Part shown: one piece after another, positions 36,901 through 45,900 of the stretch | Layout: each line of letters starts with the position of its first letter | Position numbering within the stretch: the first letter of the stretch is position 1 | Origin: Streptomyces sp. NBC_01232 | GTDB taxonomy: Bacteria; Actinomycetota; Actinomycetes; Streptomycetales; Streptomycetaceae | Direction: 5' to 3' | NCBI RefSeq assembly: GCF_035989885.1 | Contig: NZ_CP108518.1 | Location: forward strand, 3,042,501-3,106,500 | DNA: 64,000 bases | Program-made: the position numbers and the translations under genes | Notes under the pieces: model-generated | Databases searched by the model: none | What the model saw: only the letters and a program-made list of their open reading frames with translations | What the model was told of the DNA's origin: nothing

Positions 36901-39106
36901 CGTCCACCCACGCGAACCGGGTACGCAGCGCCTCATGACGAGCCACCACCCCCGCCACCGCAGCCTCCAGCACACCCACATCAAGCGAACCCGAAACCCG
37001 CAGACCACCCGCAACGTGATACGCCGAACCCGCACCCAGGCAATCCAGCAACCACAACCGCTCCTGCCCGAACGACGCGGCGGAGGTCATGACACCGGCC
37101 TCGCGGCGCGGGATCGGAGCGACGGTGCGGCCCTCGGCGGCGCCCTCGCGGACCAGCTGTGCGAGCCGGACCACGGTGGTGTCGTCGAGCAGCACGGTGA
37201 GCGGGACGTCCACGCGGTGCTCGGTCTCCAGGACCGCGCGGAGCTGGACGGCGCGCAGCGAGTCGAGCCCCTGGGCGACCAGCGGAAGGGCCGCGGAGAT
37301 GCGGTCGGCGGAGATGCCGAGCACGGCGGACACCCGGTCGAGCACGAGGGCGCCTTCGGCGTCCCCGGCGAAGTGCGCGGCGGCGCTGTCCTCGACGGCG
37401 ACGGTGGCGCCGGAGCTGTTGGCGAGGGCGACGAACTCGCCCGCGGTGTAGCGCTCGCGGCTCTCACGGCGGCGGATCTTGCCGCTGGAGGTACGGGGCA
37501 GGGCGCCCATCTTCACGAGGACGATGTCGCGCAGGGACAGGCCGTGTTCGAGGGTGACGGCGGAGCGGACGGCGGCCAGTACGGCCTCCGCGTCCTCGTC
37601 GCGGAACTTGCGGCTGACCTCGTGCAGCAGCACCACGCTCTCGCCGGCGCCGTCGTCCAGGCCGAAGGCCGCGGCCCGGTTGGGGACGAGCAGCTCGTGG
37701 CTCAGCTCGGCGGTGTACTCGATGTCCTGCGGGTAGTGGTTGCGTCCCCGGATGACGATGAGGTCCTTGATCCGGCCGGTGATGAACAGCTCGCCGCGGT
37801 GGCGGAAGCCGAGGTCGCCGGTGCGCAGGTAGGTGCGGCCGTCGGGCTCGGCGAGTTCGGCGGCGAAGGTGAACTCGGTCAGCTCGGGGCGGCGCCAGTA
37901 GCCCTTGGCCACGGACTCGCCGGTGACCCAGACCTCGCCGATGGCGCCGTCGGCGGCGGGCAGCAGGGTCTCGGTGTCGACGACCTTGATCCGGTCCTCG
38001 CCCTGGATGTCGCCGCAGCCGATGAGGGTGGTGCCGGCGGCGCCCTCCTCGACGGGGCGGGGGCCGTCCTCGGTGAGGGTGACGGCGAGCGGCTCGGGGC
38101 CGGGCTTGCCGCCGGTGACGAAGAGGGTGGCTTCGGCGAGTCCGTAGCAGGGGTGGAAGGAGGTGCGGCGGAAGCCGGCCGGGCCGAAGACGCGCTCGAA
38201 GTCGTCGAGGGTCTGGCGGCGGACGGGCTCGGCGCCGACCATGGCGTGCTGCCAGCTGCTGAGGTCGAGGCCGGCGACCTCTTCCTCGGTGATGCGGCGG
38301 ACGCACTCGGCGTACGCGAAGTCGGGGGCGGCGCTCATCGTTCCGCCGTGCCGGCTGATCGCGTCGAGCCAGCGGAACGGGCGGCGCAGGAAGGTCATGG
38401 GCGCCATCAGGACGCAGGGGAAGCCGCTGTACAGGGGCTGCAGGATGCCGCCGATGAGGCCCATGTCGTGGTAGGGCGGCAGCCAGCTGACGCCGACGCT
38501 GTCCGTGGTGGAGCCGTTGGCCCTGGCGATGGTGCGGGAGTTCTCGATCAGGTTGCCGTGCCGGAGCATGACGCCCTTGGGCGAGCCGGTGGAGCCGGAG
38601 GTGTACTGGAGGAAGGCGAGGGCGTCACCGCCCGGGGCGACCTCCGCCCATGCCTGCGAGGCGGCGCGGTCGACGGTGTCGGTGGCGGTCCAGGCCAGCT
38701 TCGAGAGGTCGCCGAGGGCGTCGCCCATGCCGGTGACGAGCTGGAGGGTGGAGTCGTCGGTGAGGGCGACGGTGGCCTGGGCGTCGATGACGATGTCCAT
38801 CAGGCGGTCCAGGCCGCGGGCGCCGGACGGCGGGTAGACGGGGACGGCGGCGGTGCCCGAGTAGAGGCAGCCGAAGAAGCCGACGATGTACTCCTCGCCC
38901 GGCGGGTAGAGGAGCAGGGCGCGGCCACCGGCCGCTCCCTGCTGCTGCATGGCGGCGGCCGTGGCGCGGGCCCGGGTGTCGAGCTCCCCGTAGGTGAGCC
39001 GACGCTCCGTACCGTCCTCTTCGAGCAGGATGTACGCGGTGGCCTCGGGAGTGGCGGCGGCACGGGCACGCAGCATCTCGACGAGGTCGGCGGGACGGAA
39101 CGACAT
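33920..39106 (-). CDS. Lipo-initiating NRPS: FAAL-ACP-C-A(Ser)-PCP
   Basis: 1,728 residues. Residues 1-590 are a fatty-acyl-AMP ligase: YTSGSTGSPKGVM, the FAAL-type insertion around APMTFLRRPFRWLDAISR, and GRNHYPQDIE. An ACP follows with Ser near 615 (QGLDSLRA). Then a C domain from about 676 (AHHTIVDGW), an A domain with code D V W H I S L I D K (serine), and a PCP with Ser near 1670 (ALGGHSLLA). It ends in an acidic helix (LSEADEDELLAALAAL) like a docking segment. The protein should load a free fatty acid and join it to Ser, so it starts the chain. C and A are encoded by one arm of the 2.84-kb inverted repeat. GGAGGAG precedes ATG 39106; last gene of its unit. Confidence 0.94.
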   Translation of the reverse strand: MSFRPADLVEMLRARAAATPEATAYILLEEDGTERRLTYGELDTRARATAAAMQQQGAAGGRALLLYPPGEEYIVGFFGCLYSGTAAVPVYPPSGARGLDRLMDIVIDAQATVALTDDSTLQLVTGMGDALGDLSKLAWTATDTVDRAASQAWAEVAPGGDALAFLQYTSGSTGSPKGVMLRHGNLIENSRTIARANGSTTDSVGVSWLPPYHDMGLIGGILQPLYSGFPCVLMAPMTFLRRPFRWLDAISRHGGTMSAAPDFAYAECVRRITEEEVAGLDLSSWQHAMVGAEPVRRQTLDDFERVFGPAGFRRTSFHPCYGLAEATLFVTGGKPGPEPLAVTLTEDGPRPVEEGAAGTTLIGCGDIQGEDRIKVVDTETLLPAADGAIGEVWVTGESVAKGYWRRPELTEFTFAAELAEPDGRTYLRTGDLGFRHRGELFITGRIKDLIVIRGRNHYPQDIEYTAELSHELLVPNRAAAFGLDDGAGESVVLLHEVSRKFRDEDAEAVLAAVRSAVTLEHGLSLRDIVLVKMGALPRTSSGKIRRRESRERYTAGEFVALANSSGATVAVEDSAAAHFAGDAEGALVLDRVSAVLGISADRISAALPLVAQGLDSLRAVQLRAVLETEHRVDVPLTVLLDDTTVVRLAQLVREGAAEGRTVAPIPRREAGVMTSAASFGQERLWLLDCLGAGSAYHVAGGLRVSGSLDVGVLEAAVAGVVARHEALRTRFAWVDGALQQVVTEADDLPVSVPVVVVEGLLEEWFEGVVEEPFDLAAGPLVRVVVGRLGEGEWAVGLVAHHTIVDGWSMGLILRELGALYGAFTAGVDPETVLPALDLQYGDFAVWQREELSGDALEESLQYWKDTLAGASGLELPAERPRTDSASSYPAGQVPVVVPAALAGRLKTVAETGRATVFQGLLASFASVLGRWSGQSDVVVATPVAGRSRAELEDVVGFFVNTIALRLDTSGRGSFTDMLGRARETVLGALAHQDVPFEKVAQAAGSDLVRVLLALDNTPRGGWELPGAVVSEFQAGGGRAQFEIALHLRERGDGSLEGRLEYAADLFDADGMERLAGAWLRLLEAAVTHPDTVLNSHQLSSPAEQALIAAFTSPDPEPVTGLMHEEIARQAAATPDALAVTDETGASLTYRELDAAANRLANHLQTAGIGVEDVVGVCLHRSLDLVVALVGVLKAGAAYLPLDPDYPTGRLTAMANGSKVPLVLTHDLAQDVAASIELPASARLVNLDTERDTVNRASAEAPRTGVGPDNAAYVLYTSGSTGAPKGAVNTHAAFVNRIAWTQNAYQLDHTDRVLFKTPIGFDVSGWEWTWPLTAGATIQLVTPGGHRDPAHLAHLIQKTGTTVCHFVPSMLRYFLEHPDTPDATTLTDVIVSGEELTPHLATTFHTTLPHTRLHNLYGPTEAAIDVTAHTVDPHHTTTRIPIGTPITGTELHVLDTHHQPVPIGVTGHLHIGGTALARGYHHQSALTADRFTPHPTRPGHRLYATGDQARWTTHGTLEYLGRNDHQIKIRGQRIEPAEIDTALHTHPDITHTITTTHTTPDGTTHLATYYTTTPHTTPPTPQQLRTHLRTHLPTAMIPTYLTHLTHLPQLPNGKTNTKQLPPPSEEFEGAAGEYVEPRNEVEKELAAIWSEVLGASKAIGVRDDFHALGGHSLLAVQIASRVRDTFGVEVPLTRMLTGRLTVEALAETVQDIQLSEADEDELLAALAAL
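34241..37079 (-). repeat. 2,839-bp inverted repeat, left arm (C-A didomain)
   Basis: Nearly identical to 49649-52487 in opposite orientation, same length without indels; the 3' half differs by only isolated bases, the middle by more. The two A-domain cores translate identically. See findings for the consequence of recombination. Confidence 0.92.
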
Positions 39107-39171
39107 GGTTCTCCTCCGGGTTCCGGGCAGGCTGGATTCTCTGTGTCGCGGGCGGTGCCCGGCGGCGGGGA

Positions 39172-40545
39172 TCAGGGGTGGTCGATGAGCAGTTGGTACA
39201 GGCAGTCGGCGCCGAAGCGCACGGCGTCGGCGGGGACCCGCTCGTCCGCGTCGTGCATGTTCTCCTGGTAGCGGGAGCCGGCCGGGAGGAGCATCGGGAG
39301 CCAGCCGTAGCAGTCCATGCCGAGGTTGGCGAAGAGCCGGGCGTCGGTGGACGCGGGCGTGATCATCGGGACCGGGACGCCCTCGGGGTCGGCGTCGCGC
39401 AGGATCTGGGTGAGGCGCTCGTAGAAGGCGCCCATCTCCGGCTCGTTCTTCGGGTTGCGGGAGCCCTCGAGCAGCAGCTCGATGCCGATCTCGTCGCCGA
39501 GGGTGCCGGAGGCGCTGAACTCGTTGATCAGCGCCCGCAGTTCGGCGACGTAGTCCTCCACGTAGAACTCGCCGGGCAGGATCCGGCCGTCGATGTCCAC
39601 GGTGATCTCCGAGGGGATCATGTTGATCTTCTCGGGGGTGCGGATGATCGTGGCGTTCGCGGTGTGCCGGATGGTCGAGTCGAGGTAGACGGCGTCCTCG
39701 GTGCTCATCAGTTCGTACGGGACGGTGCTGCGCTCGCCCTTGCGCAGGGCGACCAGCTCCGCGGCCAGTTCGTCGCCGACGACCTCGCCGAGGTCCTGGA
39801 GCATCCGGTCGAAGGCCGGGGTGATGTGCACGGGGAGGCGGCCGTCGCGCAGCGCGGTCAGCACCTCGGTGAGCTGGTGCACGGCCAGGTTCGGCCAGCC
39901 CTGGCGGGAGGCGTGGCCGCCGCGCCCGCGCAGGGTCAGGCGCAGCCAGCAGGCCCGCTTCTCGGCGACGCCGACGGGGTGGAAGCGGCGGGCCGGGTCG
40001 ACGGTGAGCACGGCGCCGCCGTCCTCGCCGATGCAGTACGGGATGCCCTCGAAGAGCTCCGGGTGGTTGCTGGTGAGCCAGCCGGCGCCGACGCGGCTGC
40101 CGTTCTCCTCGTCGGAGACGACGGCGAGCAGCACGTCTCCGGCCGGGGCCTCGCCGCGGGCCCGCAGGGTGAGCAGGGCGGAGAGCATCATGGCCAGCCC
40201 GCCCTTCATGTCGATGGCGCCGCGGCCCCAGACCTCGCCGTCGATGAGCAGGGCCTCGAAGGGCGGGTGGGTCCATTCCTGGCCGTCGGTGGGCACCACG
40301 TCGGAGTGCGCGTGGAGCAGCAGCGGCGGGGCCTCGCCGCGGCCCGGGATGCGGGCGACGAGACTGGGCCGCTCGGGGTCCGGGCCCAGGAACTGCGAGG
40401 TGATCCCGGCCTCGGCGAGCAGCGCGGCGATGTACTCGGCGCAGGCGCGTTCCTCGCCGGGCGGGTTGACGCTGCGGAACCGGATGAGGTCGCGCAGGAT
40501 CGGGATCGGGTCGACGGGCGCGGCGGCGGGGTTTGCGAGCTGCAT
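39172..40545 (-). CDS. M20-family metallohydrolase (amidohydrolase/deacylase)
   Basis: 457 residues. Metal ligands are visible: LLHAHSDVVP (His), GRGAIDMKGG (Asp) and VVSDEENGS (Glu pair), with a dimerisation domain between, the ArgE/DapE/carboxypeptidase pattern. ATG 40545 gives the N-terminus MQLANPAAAPVDPIPILRDLIRFRS. It is the second M20 enzyme of the cluster and clearly different from the LysK-like one at 53663. It may remove an acyl or acetyl group from a pathway intermediate, for example the counterpart of the GNAT at 59241, or act on the finished peptide. The substrate is not visible. Confidence 0.85.
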   Translation of the reverse strand: MQLANPAAAPVDPIPILRDLIRFRSVNPPGEERACAEYIAALLAEAGITSQFLGPDPERPSLVARIPGRGEAPPLLLHAHSDVVPTDGQEWTHPPFEALLIDGEVWGRGAIDMKGGLAMMLSALLTLRARGEAPAGDVLLAVVSDEENGSRVGAGWLTSNHPELFEGIPYCIGEDGGAVLTVDPARRFHPVGVAEKRACWLRLTLRGRGGHASRQGWPNLAVHQLTEVLTALRDGRLPVHITPAFDRMLQDLGEVVGDELAAELVALRKGERSTVPYELMSTEDAVYLDSTIRHTANATIIRTPEKINMIPSEITVDIDGRILPGEFYVEDYVAELRALINEFSASGTLGDEIGIELLLEGSRNPKNEPEMGAFYERLTQILRDADPEGVPVPMITPASTDARLFANLGMDCYGWLPMLLPAGSRYQENMHDADERVPADAVRFGADCLYQLLIDHP

Positions 40546-40583
40546 GGCCGTCCTTTCGTACGAGGTCGGGGGCGCGGGGCGGA

Positions 40584-41729
40584 TCACAGGAGGGTGGCGG
40601 CCCGGGCCCAGAGCTGGGCGGGGCTCCCCCACAGCAGGGCGTCGAGCGCCGCGCGCCGGAAGTAGAGCTGGCTGTCGGCGTCCTCGGTCATGCCGTGGGC
40701 GCCGTGCAGGTGCAGGCACTGTGCGGCGGCGTCGCGGACCAGGCCGGCGGCGAGCGCCAGGGTCTGCAGCACCGCCAGGCGGGAGCCCGGGCCGTGCGGG
40801 TCGCGGTCGAGGCCGCGGGCGGTCTCCTCCACGAGGGAGCGGACGGCGGTGATCCGGGCCGAGAGGGCGGCCAGGGTGAAGGCCACGCTCTGGTGGCGGG
40901 CGAGCGGCTGGTCGAACTGGACGCGGGACTTGGCCCGTTCGACGCCGAGTGCGAGGGCGCCCTGCGCCTGGCCGGTGAGGGTGGCGGCGTGGCGTACCCG
41001 CAGGGTGGCGAGCGCCCGGTGCCAGGCGGCCTCGGCCGGGGCTCCGGATCCGATCGGCCGGCCCCCGTACAGGGGCACCCGGTGCAGGTCGACGCAGTGC
41101 AGGTCGCCGCGGCTGATGTCGTCGTGCCGGCGCAGGGTGACGCCGGGGTCGTCGGCCCGTACCAGCGCGAGCACGGTGCCGGCTCCGGCCCCGGCCGCGG
41201 TCCCGGCCGCGGAATCCGTGCCGACCACCAGGAGCCAGTCGACGGCGTCCGCGAAGGCCACGAACCGGCGACGGCCCGACACCCACGGCCCGTCCGGCCC
41301 GTCGCCGGTCGTGAGCGGCGACGGGTCGTACGGGTCGTCGGTGCCCCCGGCGCGGGGGGCCAGTGCGATGGCGGCGGCCCCGTCCGCGACCGCGTCGAGC
41401 ACGTCGGCGAAGACCTCGTCGGTGTGCGCGTCCAGGGTGGTGATCAGCTCGACGGCGGCGGCGGTGTCCAGGTACGGGCCCCGGTAGAGGGCCCTGCCCA
41501 TCGCCTCGCCGAGCCGTACGAGGTCTCCGGGCGCCTGGGTGCCGTCCACGACCTCGTCGAACACGCCCGTCTCGGCGAGGGTCGCCCACACGGCTGCGCG
41601 GGCTGCGGCCTGCTCGTCGGCGACGGGGCCGCCGCCGAGCGGGCGCTCGCCCATCCGCCGTACGGTCGGGGCGAGTTCACCGTCGAAGAGTTCCGCGAGC
41701 TCGGCCGGCAGGGCGGCTACGGAGGTCAT
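40584..41729 (-). CDS. Acyl-CoA dehydrogenase family protein (short partner)
   Basis: 381 residues. The ACAD C-terminal helical domain is clear (GQAQGALALGVERAKSRVQFDQPLARHQSVAFTLA and LHLHGAHGMTED). The N-terminal domain is Ala/Asp-rich and diverged, with a Gly/Ala insertion (AAGTAAGAGAG). Pairs of dissimilar ACADs form heteromeric enzymes in actinobacteria, and such pairs next to FAAL genes introduce double bonds into the lipid tail of lipopeptides such as ramoplanin and enduracidin. The partner starts 31 bp upstream. Confidence 0.87.
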   Translation of the reverse strand: MTSVAALPAELAELFDGELAPTVRRMGERPLGGGPVADEQAAARAAVWATLAETGVFDEVVDGTQAPGDLVRLGEAMGRALYRGPYLDTAAAVELITTLDAHTDEVFADVLDAVADGAAAIALAPRAGGTDDPYDPSPLTTGDGPDGPWVSGRRRFVAFADAVDWLLVVGTDSAAGTAAGAGAGTVLALVRADDPGVTLRRHDDISRGDLHCVDLHRVPLYGGRPIGSGAPAEAAWHRALATLRVRHAATLTGQAQGALALGVERAKSRVQFDQPLARHQSVAFTLAALSARITAVRSLVEETARGLDRDPHGPGSRLAVLQTLALAAGLVRDAAAQCLHLHGAHGMTEDADSQLYFRRAALDALLWGSPAQLWARAATLL

Positions 41730-41760
41730 GTGGATGGTCCTCTCAGATGTTCCGGGTCGT

Positions 41761-42981
41761 TCACGAGAAGAGGTGGAGGCCGCTGGCGGCGATGATCTGG
41801 AGCATGACCTCGGAGGTGCCCGAGGCCAGCGTGTGCGCGGGGCTCTGGCGGTAGACCGCCTCCAGCCGCCCGAGGTCGGGCGCCTCGCCGTCCCAGGTGC
41901 TCAGCAGTCCGTCCAGGCCGACGACTTCGGAGCCGAGGCGGACCACTTCGTCGGAGTACTGGGTGATGAACCACTTGGCCGCGGCCGAGGCCACCGGGTC
42001 GGGCTCCCCCGCCACCTGCGCCAGCACCATGCTCCAGGCGAGCGCACGGCCCGCCCGGAGGTTCGCGTCGAGCTCCACCAGGCGCTGGGCGTAGGCCGGT
42101 TCGGTGATCCGCCCGGTGCGCCGGGCGTCCTCGACGACGGCGTCCAGCCAGCGGCGCAGCTTGGCCTGGAAGTCCATGCCGGTGCGCTCCAGCAGCAGCA
42201 TGTCGTTGATGGGCTGCCAGCCCTCGTGGACCTGCCCGACGATGTGCTCGGCGGTCAGCCGCACGTCCTCGATGACGATCTCGTTGAACCGCTCGTCGCC
42301 CATGCTCCACACCGGGCTGATCACCACGCCGGGTGAGCGCAGCGGCAGCAGGAAGAGGGTGATCCCGTGGTACTTGACGGGGCCGTCGTCGGTCCGGGCG
42401 GCGCACAGGGCCCACTCGGCGAACTGCGACTTCTGGTTGAAGATCTTCCGCCCGGAGAGCCGCCAGCCGTCGCCGTCGCGGACGGCCCGGGTGCGCAGGG
42501 CCGCCAGGTCCGAGCCGCAGTGCGGTTCCGTGAACAGGACGGTGGCGATCTCCTCGCCGGCCGCCAGCCTCGGCAGGTGCCGGGCGCGCTGCTCGGGCGT
42601 TCCGACCTCGAGCAGGAACTGGCCGACGGTGTCGATGCTCAGCACCCGCTGGTCCTCGGGCAGCCCGTGCAGGACCATTTCCTCCAGCACGATGCCGGCC
42701 TCGACGGGTGAGAGGCCCTGACCGCCGTACTCCTTCGGCCAGGCGGGCGCGAGCCAGCCGCGCTCGCCGAGCATCCGGTAGACGTCGATCAGGCCGCTCT
42801 CCTCGCGCGGGGCGTGGTCCTGCAGGGCGTCGATCGCCTTGCGCACCTCGTCCGCGGCGAAGAAGTCCTGGACGGCGCGGCGAAAGGCCCGCTGCTCGTC
42901 CGTGAACCAGGTGTCGGCCAGGTCCTTCTCGCCCGGGTCCGCGTGGCCCGGGTCCTTCTCGTTCAGGTCCGTGCCGCTCAT
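41761..42981 (-). CDS. Acyl-CoA dehydrogenase
   Basis: 406 residues. Complete ACAD: GWLAPAWPKEYGGQGLSP, FTEPHCGSDLAALRTRA with the FAD/substrate region, SGRKIFNQKSQFA, and C-terminal LASGTSEVMLQIIA. The N-terminal 20 residues are acidic and repetitive (DPGHADPGEKD). The ATG overlaps the upstream NRPS stop (ATGA at 42978-42981). With the shorter partner it likely desaturates the fatty acid used by the FAAL, giving an alpha,beta-unsaturated tail. Whether it acts on acyl-CoA or acyl-ACP cannot be told. Confidence 0.93.
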   Translation of the reverse strand: MSGTDLNEKDPGHADPGEKDLADTWFTDEQRAFRRAVQDFFAADEVRKAIDALQDHAPREESGLIDVYRMLGERGWLAPAWPKEYGGQGLSPVEAGIVLEEMVLHGLPEDQRVLSIDTVGQFLLEVGTPEQRARHLPRLAAGEEIATVLFTEPHCGSDLAALRTRAVRDGDGWRLSGRKIFNQKSQFAEWALCAARTDDGPVKYHGITLFLLPLRSPGVVISPVWSMGDERFNEIVIEDVRLTAEHIVGQVHEGWQPINDMLLLERTGMDFQAKLRRWLDAVVEDARRTGRITEPAYAQRLVELDANLRAGRALAWSMVLAQVAGEPDPVASAAAKWFITQYSDEVVRLGSEVVGLDGLLSTWDGEAPDLGRLEAVYRQSPAHTLASGTSEVMLQIIAASGLHLFS

Positions 42982-45900
42982 GCCGTGGCTCCCCGGTGTC
43001 CCGCGGTGGCCCGGTCGAGGATCTCCTGGAGCACGTCCGCGACGGTGCCCACGTGCGGCACGGCCACCATGGCGTAGTGGTCGCCGGGCACCTCCCGGTG
43101 GGTGAACCCGCCGGTGGTGCGGGACTCCCAGAAGCCGGCCCGCTCGTCGGCCCCGGGGGCCTCGGAGGTGAGCAGCACCAGCGGTACGTCGGTGGGCTCG
43201 GGCCGCCAGACGGCGCCGGCCCGGACGGTGGCGACGAAGGTCCGCATGCGTTCGGCCAGCTGCTCCGCGCCGGCCTCGGGGGCCAGCTCGGATACGGCGA
43301 GGGTACGTACGGCCACGGCGATCTGCTCCTCGTGGTCAAGGGAGTCGATGTCCAGGACGGGAGCGGTCGCCGGGTCGACGCCGCGCAGTCCGGCCAGGTC
43401 CGCCACGTACAGCGCGATGGTCTGCGCGGTGCTCGGCGGTTCGGTCAGGCCGGGCGGCACGTCGGTGTCCAGCAGGGCGACCAGCGCGACCTCGGCTCCT
43501 TGGAGCCGCAGCCTGCGGGCCGTCTCGAAGGCGACCGCGCCACCGGTGGACCAGCCTCCGAGGAGGTACGGGCCCTGCGGGCGCGCGGCCCGGATCGCGG
43601 CGGCGTGCGCCTCGGCGAGGGCGGCCACCGGGTCCTCGGTGGAACCCAGTTCGGGGGCCTCCAGGGCGTAGAGCGGCTGCTCGGGGTGGAGCGAGGCGGC
43701 GAGCGGGACGTAGGGGGCGACGGAGCCGCCACTGGGGTGGATGCAGAAGAACGGGGTCCGGTCCCCGCCGGCGGCGAGCACCACGGGCGCGGCGACGGCC
43801 GCCCCCGGCCGGACCGGGGCACCGGAGGTCTCCGGCACGGCGCGGCCGGCGTCCACCAGTGCGGACAGCTGCTCGATCGTGGCGTGCGTGAAGAGCTGCC
43901 GGAGCTGGACCTCGACGCCGAGCACCTCGTGGAGCCGGGCCAGCAGCTGGGTGGCCTGGAGCGAGTTGCCGCCCGTCATGAAGAAGTTGTCGTCGCGGGC
44001 GAAGTCCTTGCCCGGCAGCAGCCCGGCCCAGATTCCGGCGACGGCCCGTTCGGTGTCGGTGGCCGGTGCCTCCCGGTCCTTGCGGACCCGCTGCTCGGGC
44101 TCGGGCAGCCGCGCCCGGTCCAGCTTGCCGTTGGGCGTCAGTGGCAGGGCGTCCAGCATCACGAAGGCGCCGGGCAGCATGTACGGGGGCAGGTCCTCGG
44201 CCAGGTGTCCGCGCAGGGCGGCCGGCTCGGGCCGGGTCCCGGACTCGGGGACCACGTAGGCCACGAGCTGGGGCCCGCCGGGCAGCGAGGTCAGCACGAC
44301 CACCGCGGCCTGCCGTACCCCGGGGTGCCGGCTCAGCACCTGCTCGATCTCGCTGGGCTCGATGCGCAGCCCGCGGATCTTGACCTGGGTGTCGGCGCGG
44401 CCGAAGAACTCCAGGTCGCCGTCGGAGCGGCGCAGCGCCAGGTCGCCCGTCCGGTACATGCGGCGGCCGCCGCCGGCGAACGGGTCGGGCAGGAAGCGGT
44501 CGGCGGTGGCGCCGGGCGAGCCGGCGTAGCCGCGGCTGAGCCCGAGGCCGCCGATCCACAGTTCGCCGGCCACGCCGAGCGGGACCGGCTCGCCGGTCCG
44601 GTCGAGCACGTAGGCGTACTGGTTGGGCAGCGGGCGGCCGATCGGCGGGCTCGCCGATCCGTTCTGCGGGCCGCACAGGTGGTCCACGGAGGCGACGGTG
44701 GTCTCGGTGGGGCCGTAGCCGTTGTGGAAGGCGCGCCGGCCGCCGTCGCGCCAGCGGTCGACGAGGTCGCCGGGGAAGGACTCCAGGCCGACGAACATCT
44801 TGCGGAAGTCGGGGAGTTCGGCGGGGTCGAGGACGCCGAGCACCGACGGCGGGATGTCCGCCGTGGTGACACCCTCCTCGCGCATCAGCGCGGTCAGGGC
44901 GGCCGGGTCGAGCAGGGTGCCGCGCGGGGCCGTCACGAGGGTGGCTCCGGAGGCGAAGGCGCTGTAGATCTCGAAGACGCTGACGTCGAAGGCCGGGTTG
45001 GCGAACTGGAGCATCCGGTCGTCGGTGCCGAGGCCGAACATCTCCACCGACGCGGTGGTGAAGTTGACGGCGCTGCGGTGCTCGACGAGGACGCCCTTCG
45101 GCTTGCCCGTCGACCCCGAGGTGAAGATCACGTACGCGAGGGAGCGCGGGTGCACGGCCACGTCGGGCCGGGTGTCCGGCCGGGCCGCGACGGCGTCCAG
45201 GAACTGCGGGTCCCGCCAGTCGAGCCGGGTGACCGACTCGGGCAGTACGTCGCCCAGGGCGCCCTCGGTGACGACGATGGTGGCGCCCGCCCGCTCCAGC
45301 ATGTACGCGAGCCGGTTCGTCGGGTGGACCGGGTCGAGCGGCACGTACGCGCCGCCCGCCTTGAGGATGGCGAGCTGGGTGACCGGCAGGTCCGGGCCGC
45401 GCTCCAGCAGGATGCCGACCCGGGTCTCCGGCCCGACGCCGAGCGAACGCAGGTGGTGGGCCAGCCGGTTGGCTCGCCGGTCGAGCTCCGCGTAGCCGAG
45501 GCCGCTGCCGCGGAAGCGGACGGCGGGCTGCTCGGGGTGGCGGTCGGCGCTGCGCTCGAAGAGCTGGTGCAGGCCGAGTTCCGCCGTCCCGTACGCGGTG
45601 TCGGTGCGGTTCTCGCCGAGGACCAGCCGCTCGCGCTCGGCGGCGTCGAGCAGCGGGATCCGGCCGATGCGGATGCCCGGGTCGGCGACGACCGCTTCGA
45701 GGAGGCGTCCGTAGTGGCTGATCAGGCGGTCGATGCGGTCGCTGTCGAAGAGCTCGGTGGAGTACTCGATCCACACGTGGTAGCCCTCGCCGGGCACCTC
45801 GGTGAGCTGGAAGGCCAGGTCGAAGCGGGCGGTGCCGACGATCAGCGGGACCTGCTCGATGCGCAGGTCGCCCAGGTCGTCCCCGTCCGCGCTGGCGTTC

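Noticed and set aside
39107..40276. Upstream extension of the FAAL-NRPS frame to 2,118 codons
   Set aside because: The extra part overlaps the M20 gene out of frame; the ATG at 39106 has a good ribosome site and opens the FAAL domain.
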